The notes under the pieces: generated by a model | Databases searched by the model: none | What the model was told of the DNA's origin: nothing | What the model saw: the letters and a program-made list of their open reading frames with translations, nothing else | Part shown: piece by piece, positions 54,685-64,000 of the stretch | Layout: the number at the start of each line of letters is the position of its first letter | How positions within the stretch are numbered: position 1 is the stretch's first letter | From: Loripinus fragilis | Taxonomy: Eukaryota > Mollusca > Bivalvia > Lucinida > Lucinidae | Length of the DNA stretch: 64,000 bases | NCBI GenBank assembly: GCA_964019695.1 | Contig: OZ026525.1 | Location: 84,826,279-84,890,278 of the forward strand | Direction: 5' to 3' | Program-made: the position numbers and the translations under genes

Positions 54685-55285
54685 AAAAAAGGGGTACATG
54701 CATTTAGGGGCTGTTTTGGCCCCCCTCTAGAGCAAAAAAAATGAAAGTTGCTTTTCACCAATTTCATCCTAGTGTTTTGTTAGAAGATTAGCCCAAGTGT
54801 AAAATTCTGGCCTTTATTTTCCTTTTACCGGTTGCTATTGTAACCAAAATGACTAAAAATAGGCTTACAAAAGAGAAATTGCTATTTTGGGCCAAATTTG
54901 AGGCTTTTGGAGACCGATTTTTTAAGAATAAGATATCAGCACAAGCAAATACCAAAAAAAAAAAAAACCTTTTAATATATTATGTGCCGTGATAATTCTC
55001 ATCATCTGTTAAATTTTTTTGGGGTATTTGCTTGTGCTCTATATTAATTCCTCTGTTACATGTCTCAAATTTGCTCCAAAATGGTCATTTTCCTAATTCC
55101 AGCCTATTTTGGCGGCCATTTTTGTTACCAAAGCAACCGTAAAAGTCGAATCAATACGAGAGCTTTACACTTAGGATATTGTTCTAATAAACTAATAAGA
55201 AGAAACTTGTGAAGAGCAAATTTTATTTTTTGACCTCATAGGGGGCCAAAATAGCCTCTTAATGCACGTACCCCTTTTGATCTGC
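54685..55285. mobile_element. Fold-back element with arms of about 290 bp
   Basis: Left GGGGTACATGCATTTAGGGG...GGTTGCTATTGTAACCAAAATG...ATTTTGGGCCAAATTTGAGG...AGCACAAGCAAATACC. The right arm is the diverged complement (GGTATTTGCTTGTGCTC...CAAATTTGCTCCAAAATGG...AATGCACGTACCCC). The arms almost meet at an A-run near 54955-54967. Noncoding. Confidence 0.75.
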
Positions 55286-55749
55286 AGTTTGGCATAGTAT
55301 TGGTTCAGGATAGATTTATTCCTATTTAGAAAATAAGTTTTCAAATTTAACTTATTGAGCTATTATCATTTTACTACATTTTTCCATACAAAACAATGGT
55401 AAAAATAATCAATGGCAGTAACTCTTCCTAGAATATCTAGATATTTTAATGCATTATAATTGTGTTTGGCATACTAAGTAAGCCCCAGTAAGTTTCAGGT
55501 ATAAATGGTAACATATATTCAAGTTATAAGGTAAATTGTGTTTAGCTTTGCAAGAGTTATGGTTATTAGTGCCACTTGTGACCTAAAATGATTTTCTTGG
55601 GTGTGCTTGACAATCTTAAGAAAGATCATGTAAATGCTCTTGCAATACAGTTACACTGTCAGAAATTATTCTCTTCGTATTTAGGCTATAAAAAATTTGG
55701 GTGATTTAGTATTATAAGACTTTTATCAATGTTAGCCTTTTTACCTCAT
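55286..55749. other. No gene seen
   Basis: AT-rich, no supported feature. Confidence 0.5.
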
Positions 55750-57420
55750 CTTATAGGTGGGTGGGGTATTTACATGCTAGTAGTTCCCCCAGAGCATTCT
55801 ATTTGTAGAAAATAATATTTAGAAGCCCTGTTGACATAACTGAGGCACTGATCTTTAAATTATTATTCATTTTTAAAGACATAAATCTAGCAGGCAGTTT
55901 CTTTAGTTGAAAGTTTCTAATACATGTTTATTCAAAGCAGCTGGGTTTTGAAATAGGATATAACTATAATATACGAAGAAAATAGTTCCAAACCCTTTTT
56001 CTCTGGCTATAACATAATTTATTTGCTTCTTCAAGTGCTGTCATGAATAGCGATGGCTATATTTATTTCCTGAATGCATGATTTTGATTATATTCCAAAA
56101 CTGACACCCATAATCTCTCATAATATGAACAAAATGGGTGGTATCAAGGGGACTTAACTCGGTCAGTACTCAAAATCAGCAGTGTCATCAACTGCTTCTA
56201 TTTACTAGAGACTCTACATTTTTGTTTGGTACATGTACATGTATATTACACTAGATGTTAGCAAAATTTGACCAAGTTCACCCTCAAACAGCCCTGAGAT
56301 CTGTAGTAGTAATAGGTGGGTGGGGTATTTACATGCTTAGTATTGTCCCTAAAGCATATCCGTATACAGAAATTGGAATCTGGAAACCCTGATAACATAG
56401 ATAAAGAAGTGTTCTTTGAATTCTTAGTCATTTCTAAGGACATAACACTAATGGGCAGATTCTTAAATTGAAAGTTTCGAATATATATTTTATTCAGAGG
56501 AGTTTTGACACCAAATTTACTTTTAATGACGAACAAAAAAGTTTGAAAGCCCATTTCTCTGACCAAAACTTAACTTTTCTTCTTTTTCAAGTACCGTTTT
56601 GAGCAATGATGGGCATTTTTTTCTTACTGGATGTTTCATCTCAATTATTTAACAAACTAATGATCATAACCTCTTATAATATGATCAAAATGGGTGGGGT
56701 AATTCAAGGGGAGATAACTCGGTCAGTACTCAAAATCAGCGGTGTCATCAACTATTTCTATTTACTAGAGACTCTATATTTTTGCTTGGTATATGTACAT
56801 GTACATGACACCAGATGTTAGTAAAATATGACCAAGGTCACCCTTTAACAGCCATGAGATCGGCAGTAGTAATAGGTGGGTGGGGTATTTACATGCTTAT
56901 TATTGCTCCCATAGCATTCCGTATACAGAAATTGGAATCTAGAAACCCTGATAAGATAGATAAATAAGTGTTCTTTAAATTTTTAGCCATTTCTAGGGAC
57001 ATACCACTAATGGGCAGATTCTCAAATTGAAAGTTTCAAATATATTTTTATTCAATGGAGTTTTAACACATAATTTAACTTTAAAAGACCAACTAAACAG
57101 TTCAAAAGCCCATTTCTCTGATCAAAACTTAACTTTTCTACCTTTTCAAGTACCGTTTTGAGTAATGATGGGTATATTTTTCTTCCTGGATGCTTCAACT
57201 CAATTATTTAAGAAGCTAATTATCATAACCTCTTATAATATGATCAAAATGGGTGGGGTAATTCAAGGGGCGATAACTCGGTTAGTACTCAGAATCAGAG
57301 GTGTCATCAACTACTTTTAAAAGCTAGAGACCCCACATTTTCATTTGGTATATAACACTAGATGTTGCAAAGATCTGACCAGTAGACCCCTCTGACAGCC
57401 TTGAGATCTGCAGTACTATT
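55750..57420 (+). repeat. Three tandem units of about 560 bp
   Basis: Each unit begins TAGGTGGGTGGGGTATTTACATG, then GAAATTGGAATCT...AACCCTGATA, GGGCAGATTCT, TCAAAATGGGTGG and AACTCGGTCAGTACTCA. Starts lie near 55756, 56313 and 56874. Units 2 and 3 are much closer to each other than to unit 1. Reading frames at 56258-56821 are repeat by-products. Confidence 0.85.
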
Positions 57421-57460
57421 TACTTTGCATATAACATTGGTATTTAACAATTAAATAATT

Positions 57461-57684
57461 GAGCCGAGGCATGAGATTTCCAACAATTTGACATTTTGTC
57501 AAGTGTAGACTCGGATGAGCCTCTGCAGCCTCCTTTTAAGCTTAGAAATTTCAAGTAGCTTAACACTCATAGAATACTCAAGCGACTAGCAAAGGATCTG
57601 ATCAGAGTGCGCGTATGCGCAGGCTGATCTGAGGCTTTGCTGGTCGCACATGTACCACTTTGATGGAAATATCATGCACTGGCT
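57461..57684 (+). mobile_element. MITE family G, copy
   Basis: GAGCCGAGGCATGAGATTTCC at the left, CATGCACTGGCT at the right; interior GCGCGTATGCGCAGGCTGATCTGAG. Confidence 0.7.
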
Positions 57685-57689
57685 AATAT

Positions 57690-59050
57690 GTATTATCATA
57701 TGATGCGCAACGCAGGAAAAAGGGCCCTTATGGGTGTCACGTCCCTTAATCCATCCTTTTCCCCAGTGAACCGGCTCTTTGCATTATATAAATCTGTTCA
57801 TGAAAAGCATGGGGCCTGTTTGATTGGGTACTTATGTACTTTGATTTTTGCTCCGTTTATTCGGGTTGACGAGTTTCATCTTTGGATAATTTCCTTATTT
57901 GACCTCTGCGGGAGTTTAGATAATGGGGGGCCGCTATGAGCATATTGCAAGCCATCAGTGTATTATAGTTTACTCTTGATATTTGGGAGATTTTGTATGG
58001 TAGGGCTGTGTCTGCATTTAAAATTGTAGGGTATAATAAAGTCCATTTTTACACACAGGGTTTCAGCTTTGCACGCGCCGTTGGTGCACACACGTGCAGA
58101 GCGGGAACACTGCTGTTATAAAGTCCTTTTGCAGGTTTGACAGATTCCTGTCAGAATTATAATCACGGGGAGGTAGCAGAGCCGGTCGCTCGTTGTGTTT
58201 CTATATGCCGCTCTCTCCAGGAGATCTTGTCATGGTAAATATACTTCTACTTTACTTTAGACCAAGCCTGAATTTGATTATTATGGAATTTATGTGTCGA
58301 TTAGCTGCTTTATTCAGTGAATTGTTGATGCTTTACGATAGCATTGATTGAAAAGTGATTTTCGCGACGTTATTCGTATGTCGTCTGCTTAGGGCGTCTG
58401 TTGCACTCTCTGATGCGATGTTTGTGATTGCTGTCTGCTGCCGAGCATAAGTACTGAATGACGAGTTGTATTTGTTAATGTGAGCCATCGCAAGAGCCTA
58501 CAAGTTATTTTTGGCTGTTTTACTGGAGTGTCGTCTGCTTAGGTCATCTGTTGAAATAAAACATTCATATTTGAATGTTGTCTGTTTGTGCGTCGGTTGA
58601 TTACCCACTTGTCTGGTAGGCATTGTTGTTATTGTATATCAGTAGCATTGCAGACATTGTTGGTACTGTGCTGATGTATTGAGAGATAACATTTGCTCAT
58701 TCTTATAGGTATTGACTAGCATTCGTGCATTGTAATTAAGTGCACACACACATACGACGTATTTCTACAGTGAGGTTTAGGGAATTGACACACCAATTGA
58801 ATTTAGTCGTATATGAAGCTATGTAAGTAATATACATGCGATTTTAGATAAGTACATATGTAAACTGATCATATTAAGTACGAACATTAAGTTAATTATG
58901 CACCACTTGTGAGTATATTTGTATGTGCCTGGGGTACACTATCACGTTTGCTAGCATGTATTATTCTAAGGGAATGCGCATTACTACCGTCTGGTCTGAG
59001 CATATATGAAGAGATGTATACTGCTCAACAGTAGAAAGACACCACACTTA
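57690..59050 (+). other. Mostly unique sequence with a promoter/first-exon-like patch
   Basis: 58116-58123 reads TTATAAAG, a plausible TATA box, in a GC-richer context (58070-58215). At 58232-58236 an ATG is followed at once by GTAAAT, a possible splice donor. Together they could mark a plus-strand first exon (about 58145-58234). No downstream exon was found. A weakly open frame at 57688-57939 has no motif. Confidence 0.3.
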
Positions 59051-59061
59051 CTTGTATACAG

Positions 59062-59228
59062 TTATTTCATGCCTGTGTGTAGTATAGTCAAAACTATTAC
59101 CCTGAGGTGCCGTGGACGACCTGATGCAATATTGCAAGAGGCGGAGGGCCGAGTGCAATAGTGCATCAGGTCGTCCATGGTGCCGAGGGGTAATAGTTTG
59201 ACTTTACTACAAACAGGCATGAAATAAC
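59062..59228. mobile_element. Palindromic MITE with GTTATTTCATGCCTG ends
   Basis: Arms of about 70 bp: GTTATTTCATGCCTGTGTGTAG...CTATTACCC...GACCTGATGCA and the complement. The loop contains GAGGCGGAGGGCCGAG. Confidence 0.8.
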
Positions 59229-59667
59229 TTGTATTACCAAACCCATTTGATGAAACACTTAGCAGCGTTCTTTGCATGGAGTTGCTGTAGACAATGCGGT
59301 TTTGCTGCAAAACAGAAAATTTCACCAAATCTGCTCAAGTTTAGTCTCAATAGTTCCGCTCGTTCTAACTAAAAAACGAGAACCTACCCTTTATGTTTCT
59401 GAACATAAACACCGTGGTTATTGGAGATTAAAGTTGCCATACTATGCCTTATTTACATTTTTTGCATAACGTCTCCTTTCATAAACGAACCGTACGCGGA
59501 TCGTCTTAGCGCATGTCGATAAGCGCATGTGTGTGTTTAACAGGGAAGCTGGTAACCAGGCCATAGTATAGTCATACAGGTATTTATTGACCCGTGGAAT
59601 AGTTCAGTGGCTCATGACATAGCAAATCAAGTTTCCTTTTAAAAGGAAAAGCTTGACCAGCTGAGGT
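59229..59667. other. No gene seen
   Basis: Nothing supported between the palindrome and the SINE. Confidence 0.5.
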
Positions 59668-59849
59668 TTCTCTGCGTTCCATCAACACTCTTTCAGTTAT
59701 ATAGGAATGGGTCTTCTTGGGTGGAACCAGAACTAAGCTAGGATTTATGTTCTTGCTAAATGACACAATGCAGTGATGCCTGTGAGGCTATTACATGCGG
59801 TCCCTTGGTGTTGAGTCAAGCGCTGTACTACTGAGCCACTGCGCTGCCA
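59668..59849 (-). mobile_element. tRNA-derived SINE family 1
   Basis: Minus-strand head GCGCAGTGGCTCAGTAGTAC and body ending GTTGATGGAACG. A near-perfect duplication TGACCAG(C/T)TGAGGT flanks it (59654-59667, 59850-59863). Confidence 0.8.
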
Positions 59850-60179
59850 TGACCAGTTGAGGTACGGCTAATGTTTGTGTCGTTTATGAAATGGGGTGTA
59901 GTGAGTGCAAAAGATAAGTTAGACATCATTCATATTATAAAATTTATATTTAAAGTAACAAACAAATATTTTGAGTGGACATTTCACAAGTGACAGGTAA
60001 AAATGTAAAAAATATAATAGTAAGACGTGTATTTATCTAAGAATGTTTTAATATTGAAAAATAACATATGAGCTGACTTTCAAGGAAGCTTGTTATTTGT
60101 ATTTCAGACCGATTAACTGGAATTTTTGTTTTGTATTTATAGTGAAAACAATGACAATGATTTGTATTGTAGTTAAATC

Positions 60180-61870
60180 TGTAATGAATTTTTAGTTTGT
60201 TGTAAAAACAGGTTTACTCACGAATCAGCTCATGGTATGTATAAATTGAAGTTTTAATTAAACAATATGTTTGAGTACAGCCTCAACAAATATTGACTTA
60301 AGTCTTCAATCGTATCAAAGGTAAGCAGTGCAGCTGCTCCTTCTGGTGTTGGGTTCCCTGTAACATCCCTGGAATGTGAATCAAATACAGAGTATGTTCC
60401 ACATGTTGGATTATCAAATTGATACTGCATGCGTAATGACAGCCCCATGTAGTTTGCAAATCAACGGAGATCTGGTGCCATCAAAAAAACTGATTTCCTT
60501 GATACCTATCATATATAACATTCGAGAAGAGCGAATTGCAATACAATAAAATCTGATCAACATCGTGGGTTCCTTATTCCGAATTGATACTGCATGCATA
60601 ATGACAGCTCCATGTAGTTTGCAAATCGAGGGAGATCTGATGCTTTAAAAAAACTGATTTCCATGATACCTATCATGTATAACATTCGAGAAGAGTGAAT
60701 CACAATACAATAAAATCTAATCAACATCGTGGGTTCTCCACTCGGAAACTGCAAACAATGATGAAAAAATCAATGCTGCAAGAGCGATTACTGTACATGG
60801 ATACACAGCATTATTGCATAAAAATGGGCATTACCCTGAAGATAAGATCTAACAACTGATTTCACGCTGAACAATAATTTGCTTGTGATTATACCTTCAG
60901 AGCATGTTGTTGTTGAGCCATTGTGTTTGCTTTCTTTGTATTTGAGAGGACATTTAGCAGTTGCAGGTAAAAAATATTTAGTAAGACGTCTAATTATTCA
61001 AGAATGTTTTAATGTTGAAAAATCACATATGACCTGGCTTTCGAGGAAACCTGTTTCTGTTTTTCAGACTGATTAACTGCAGGTTTTCTTTTATATATAT
61101 AGTGAAAACAATGACAATGACTTGTATTGCAGTTAAATATGCAATTATTTGTTTGCTTGTTGTACAAAACAGGTTTACTCATGAATTAGCTCATGATACG
61201 TGTAAATTTAAGTTTTTATTAAACAATACATTTGGGGACAGCTTGAACATATATTGACTTCAGTCTTTAATCGAATCAACGGTAAGCAGTGCAGCTGTTT
61301 TTTCTGGCGTTGGGTTTCCTGTATCATCCCTGGAATGTGAATCAAATACAGAGTATGTTATATATGTTGGATTATAAATAAGTTTCACAGTGATATCATC
61401 CAGTGTAAGCGAAGGAAATTGGACACAATAAAAACAGATTGGACGTCCTCCTGTATTGATACAGACAAGAGCTCAGTATCGTCTAATCTATTTCTGGAGA
61501 CACCATGCATCATATCAAATTGGTACCGAATGCGTAATGACAGCCCCATGTAGTTTGCAAATCAAGGTAGATTCGATGCCATCAAAAAAAGACCTGATTT
61601 CCTTGATACCTATCATGTATTACATTCAAGAATAGCGAATAGCAATACAATAAAATCTGATCAATATCATGAGTTCTCCATTCGAAACTGCAAACAATGA
61701 TGAGAAAATCAACGCCGTAAGAGCATTTGCTGTACATGGAAACCAAGCATTATTGCTAAAAATGAGGGCATTGCCCTGATGATAAGATCCAGCAACTGAT
61801 TTCACACGGAACAATAATTTGCTTGTGATTATACCTATAGAGCATGTTGTTGTTCAACCATTGTGTTTGC
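60180..61870. repeat. Tandem duplication, two units of about 950 bp
   Basis: GTTTACTCA(C/T)GAAT(C/T)AGCTCATG, TTAATTAAACAATA-like sequence, TGACTT(A/C)AGTCTT, GTAAGCAGTGCAGCTG, CCTGGAATGTGAATCAAATAC and AATAAAATCTGATCAA occur in order from about 60210 and again from about 61165. Unit 1 contains its own inner repeat at 60426-60560 / 60587-60730. Confidence 0.8.
60254..60448 (-). pseudogene. Transposon-type cysteine-peptidase fragment (FDSHSRD motif)
   Basis: The minus-strand frame reads CGTYSVFDSHSRDVTGNPTP then EGAAALLTFDTIEDLSQYLL. A His in an F-D-S/P-H-x-R context followed by a G-x-P...LL.F.....L..YL pattern resembles the C-terminal part of papain-fold peptidases found in helicase-linked transposon proteins of invertebrates. 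That assignment is tentative and from memory of the pattern only. A second, more damaged copy (YSVFDSHSRDDTGNPTP) is at about 61270-61370 in the other tandem unit. Neither has a visible catalytic Cys region, so both are remnants. Confidence 0.4.
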
Positions 61871-62029
61871 TTTCCTTGTGTTTGAGTGGATATTTCACAA
61901 GTGAGAGGTAAAAAATGTAAAAAAAAACAGACTACAAAGTACGTTATGGTGCAAAGATCAGGAGTCGATACAATCAAGTACCACACCCGACCCAGGATAC
62001 CAAGGATACAAGCCTTTACATTTGTAAAC
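61871..62029 (+). repeat. Dispersed repeat P, short copy
   Basis: AGATCAGGAGTCGATACAATCAAGTACCACACC at 61954-61986, as in the other P copies. Confidence 0.5.
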
Positions 62030-62575
62030 AGAGTTATGGTTCTGTGCATGAACAATGTCTCATTGTGTTGTAGAAGTAATGAAGTTTCGACCAAATAGGT
62101 TTAACAGTGTTCAATTTACAGAGCAGACACAAAATTGCATTTAGTTATGTTACAAGGGAAATAATTTGAAAATTAACATGCAAGAGTTATGGTTCTTGTG
62201 CGTGACATGTCGTCTGAAGACACTTAACACATATATGAAGTTGCTTTTTAATACCTCTAACTGTTATCAAGTTATAGAGCGGACAAGAAACAGCATTGCA
62301 AATTATCAAAGAAAAATAACTCAAAAAATATCCAAAGCAGAGTTATGGTTCTTGTGCACGACACGTTGTCCTAATGTGCTCTACAAATGTATGAAGTTTC
62401 ATTGAAATATCTTTTACGGTTATCAAGTTATAGAGCCGACATAAAAAGCATTGCAATGATCAAAGGGAAATGACTCCATAAATATCCAAAGAAGAGTTAT
62501 GGTTCTTGTGCATGACACATTGTCTGAATGTGTTTACAAAAGTATGAAGTTTCGTTGAAGTGTATTGCACGGGCA
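62030..62575 (+). repeat. Degenerate tandem repeat, period about 165 bp
   Basis: CAGAGTTATGGTTCTTGTGC, TATGAAGTTTC and TTATAGAGCGGACA(A/C) recur four times, with unit starts near 62030, 62178, 62338 and 62492. Confidence 0.85.
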
Positions 62576-62654
62576 AGTGAGCTTGGTAGCTTTCAATCAA
62601 ATTTATATTTTTCATAAAGTTATGAACGGTTGCAAAATCTAAAGTTTAGTTGTT

Positions 62655-62895
62655 ATTGATTTGTTGTTTAGTGTTACTCCCATTGTGGGAGTCTGTAATT
62701 ATTTTATGTTTTGTTAAACGTTACTTTATGTCCATTCTAGTTTTGAAATCATCTTGATAGGGATAAGAGAGCTGGTTGCTTTGATTAGTATGTTTTCTTA
62801 GCGTCACGTGATTGTTGTTTGGCTCTTCCTTGCGGTTCCTTGCGCTTGTCTGCAGTTTGTGATTGTGGTATTTTCTGATCATACTCACTTACTAC
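62655..62895 (+). repeat. Dispersed repeat R, copy near B4GALT exon 1
   Basis: TTGTTGTTTAGTGTTACTCCC, GGGAGTCTGTAATTATT, AAGAGAGCTGGTTGC and TTTTCTGATCATACTCACTT as in the reference copy. It ends about 100 bases past the donor of the exon at 62998. Confidence 0.7.
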
Positions 62896-62997
62896 GTTTG
62901 CTTTGAAAATGTAAATATTAATATATGAGCTATCTATAAAACGAACTAGAGTGAGTAAGTTAAAATAAAGAAACCAAAATTAGTCAGTAAGGCTTAC

Positions 62998-63227
62998 CAG
63001 CTCGACAACAAAAATACCATACTGCAGCTGTTGTCTTTGAAGAAAAGCGTGCATGTAGTTTATAAATATCTCCAGCTGTTTTTCTCTGTCACGATATGGT
63101 ATTATGATAGCTACGCTGTCTATCGGTTTACAGTCTCTTGGTTTGTATATCCCACCTTTTTGTACATGAGACAGAACCGTAGCATTCTTCACATTGTCGG
63201 CAGTGACATTATCTTTGATATTACTGA
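62998..63227 (-). CDS. B4GALT: Beta-1,4-galactosyltransferase family, first catalytic exon (IPYRDRE exon)
   Basis: 230 nt between a TTCTATTTTCAG acceptor and a GTAAGC donor. The start (SNIKDNVTADNVKNATVL) is stem sequence with two N-glycosylation sequons (NVT, NAT). GGIYKPRDCKP and VAIIIPYRDREKQL match the conserved entry of the B4GALT catalytic domain, with its UDP-binding P-[FY]-R-x-R-x motif and a structural Cys. LQRQQLQYGIFVVEL matches the following helix and strand. Entry needs two bases, so the preceding exon must end in phase 1; exit is phase 0, as required by the exon at 49697. The exon encoding cytoplasmic tail, membrane anchor and N-terminal stem is not to the right of it within the window. 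Confidence 0.95.
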
Positions 63228-63439
63228 CTGAAAATAGAATATGTCAAAATTTTAGACTATAGCATGATTCATAAGACACAAATAATATAATGACTGTTCA
63301 TTTTTTTTTTTGATCAGGTAAAAATGATTCACTCAAGCGGCAAACAGAGACATTTAGTTGTATTTTTAAAACCTTACAAATTACCAGAATAACGCCATTT
63401 TATCACATTATTTGCTTGCCTTAAAATCTTAGTTAGTAC

Positions 63440-63560
63440 TGAAACAATTGCACCCTTAACCCATTTAAGCCGAACGAAATTTCCAATTCTTATCAAATTG
63501 ACAGTCCGTTTCCGTTTAAAGGGGTGTTGGGTGGAATTTTACTATGCCCCCCCCACCCGC
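63440..63560 (+). repeat. Dispersed repeat with TTAACCCATTTAAGCCGA end
   Basis: TTAACCCATTTAAGCCGAA...TCTTATCAA...TTTAAAGGGGTGTTGGGTGG also occurs at 46455-46535 and, inverted, at 29620-29698. A TTAACCC start is again piggyBac-like, but the other end was not found. Confidence 0.55.
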
Positions 63561-63626
63561 CATTTTTAATGGGGGCATACAGCATCCCCCCCCTTGTCCT
63601 TACGTCCATACGTACGAACTTATGTA

Positions 63627-64000
63627 CGAAAAATGGTTTCCGGACGATATCTTTTGAATGCATTAGTTTATTGGATTCATATTTCACACACAGGTATATA
63701 ATCAAGTTTGATTAAGGATAAAATCCACCCCGGGCGATATCTTTTGAAAACATTGGTGTGTTTGATTCATATTTCATACACAGGTATATAACCATAAATT
63801 ACAGGTCAAATTCGATTAAGGATAAAATCGACCGATTATTATCAGAGTAACGGCCCTTTATCTCGTACGAAAAATGGTTTCCAGGCGATATATTTTTGAA
63901 CCCATCGGTATATTGGATTCATATTTCATACACAGTTACATAATCATAAATTACAGGTCAAATTCGATTAAGGATAGAATCCACCGATTATTATCAGAGT
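63627..64000 (+). repeat. Tandem repeat running off the window end, period about 130 bp
   Basis: GAAAAATGGTTTCC(G/A)G(A/G)CGATAT, TTGGATTCATATTTCA(C/T)ACACAG and GATTAAGGATAAAATCCACC recur three times from about 63627. Confidence 0.8.

Noticed and set aside
57688..57939. 83-codon ORF as a gene
   Set aside because: No recognisable motif, no splice partner, and it starts at the edge of a MITE.

Overview
The window looks like one stretch of a gene-poor, repeat-saturated animal genome. It is AT-rich, coding sequence is split into short exons with GT/AG borders, and introns exceed 12 kb. It also holds tRNA-derived SINEs, a LINE remnant and dozens of short hairpin-rich DNA elements (MITEs). The protein families and the repeat style point to a mollusc, most likely a bivalve. 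That placement is an inference; no species marker was seen.

The main gene is a beta-1,4-galactosyltransferase family member (B4GALT-like) on the minus strand. Three catalytic-domain exons occur in transcription order at 62998-63227, 49510-49697 and 36717-36839. Their reading phases fit one another exactly, so about 26 kb of the window is their introns. A further coding segment at 36090-36203 resembles the stem exon that should lie BEFORE the first catalytic exon, and its donor phase fits that exon. It sits after the third catalytic exon instead, which suggests a tandem paralogue, a rearrangement or an assembly problem. The terminal catalytic exons were not found.

A second gene lies on the plus strand inside the 12.7-kb B4GALT intron: a THAP zinc-finger gene (41526-41630, 45608-45880, 47211-47358). 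Its first coding exon is cut after codon 35 by a 3,974-bp DNA element (41631-45604). The element has long, diverged terminal inverted repeats and a 3-bp TTA target duplication. If the element and one TTA copy are ignored, the exon reads through in frame and gives a complete C2CH THAP motif. This is the strongest single observation in the window.

Layout. 0-9 kb: a palindrome cluster, a broken Ulp1-type peptidase/PHD transposon ORF, and many MITEs. 9.9-10.9 kb: a satellite of about 108 bp interrupted by a MITE. 11-20 kb: dispersed repeats, microsatellites and SINEs. 20.9 kb: one isolated exon-like segment. 23.4-26.3 kb: a degenerate LINE on the minus strand. 27-36 kb: MITEs and SINEs, several of them nested. 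36-50 kb: the B4GALT exons and the nested THAP gene. 50.9-57.4 kb: tandem and fold-back repeats. 57.7-59 kb: mostly unique sequence with a promoter-like patch. 60-62.6 kb: tandem duplications, one carrying a transposon-type peptidase fragment. 63-63.2 kb: the first catalytic B4GALT exon. 63.6-64 kb: a tandem repeat running off the end.

Most open reading frames in this window are short and fall inside repeats; they were not called as genes. MITE borders are read by eye from inverted ends and copy-to-copy similarity and may be off by several bases.
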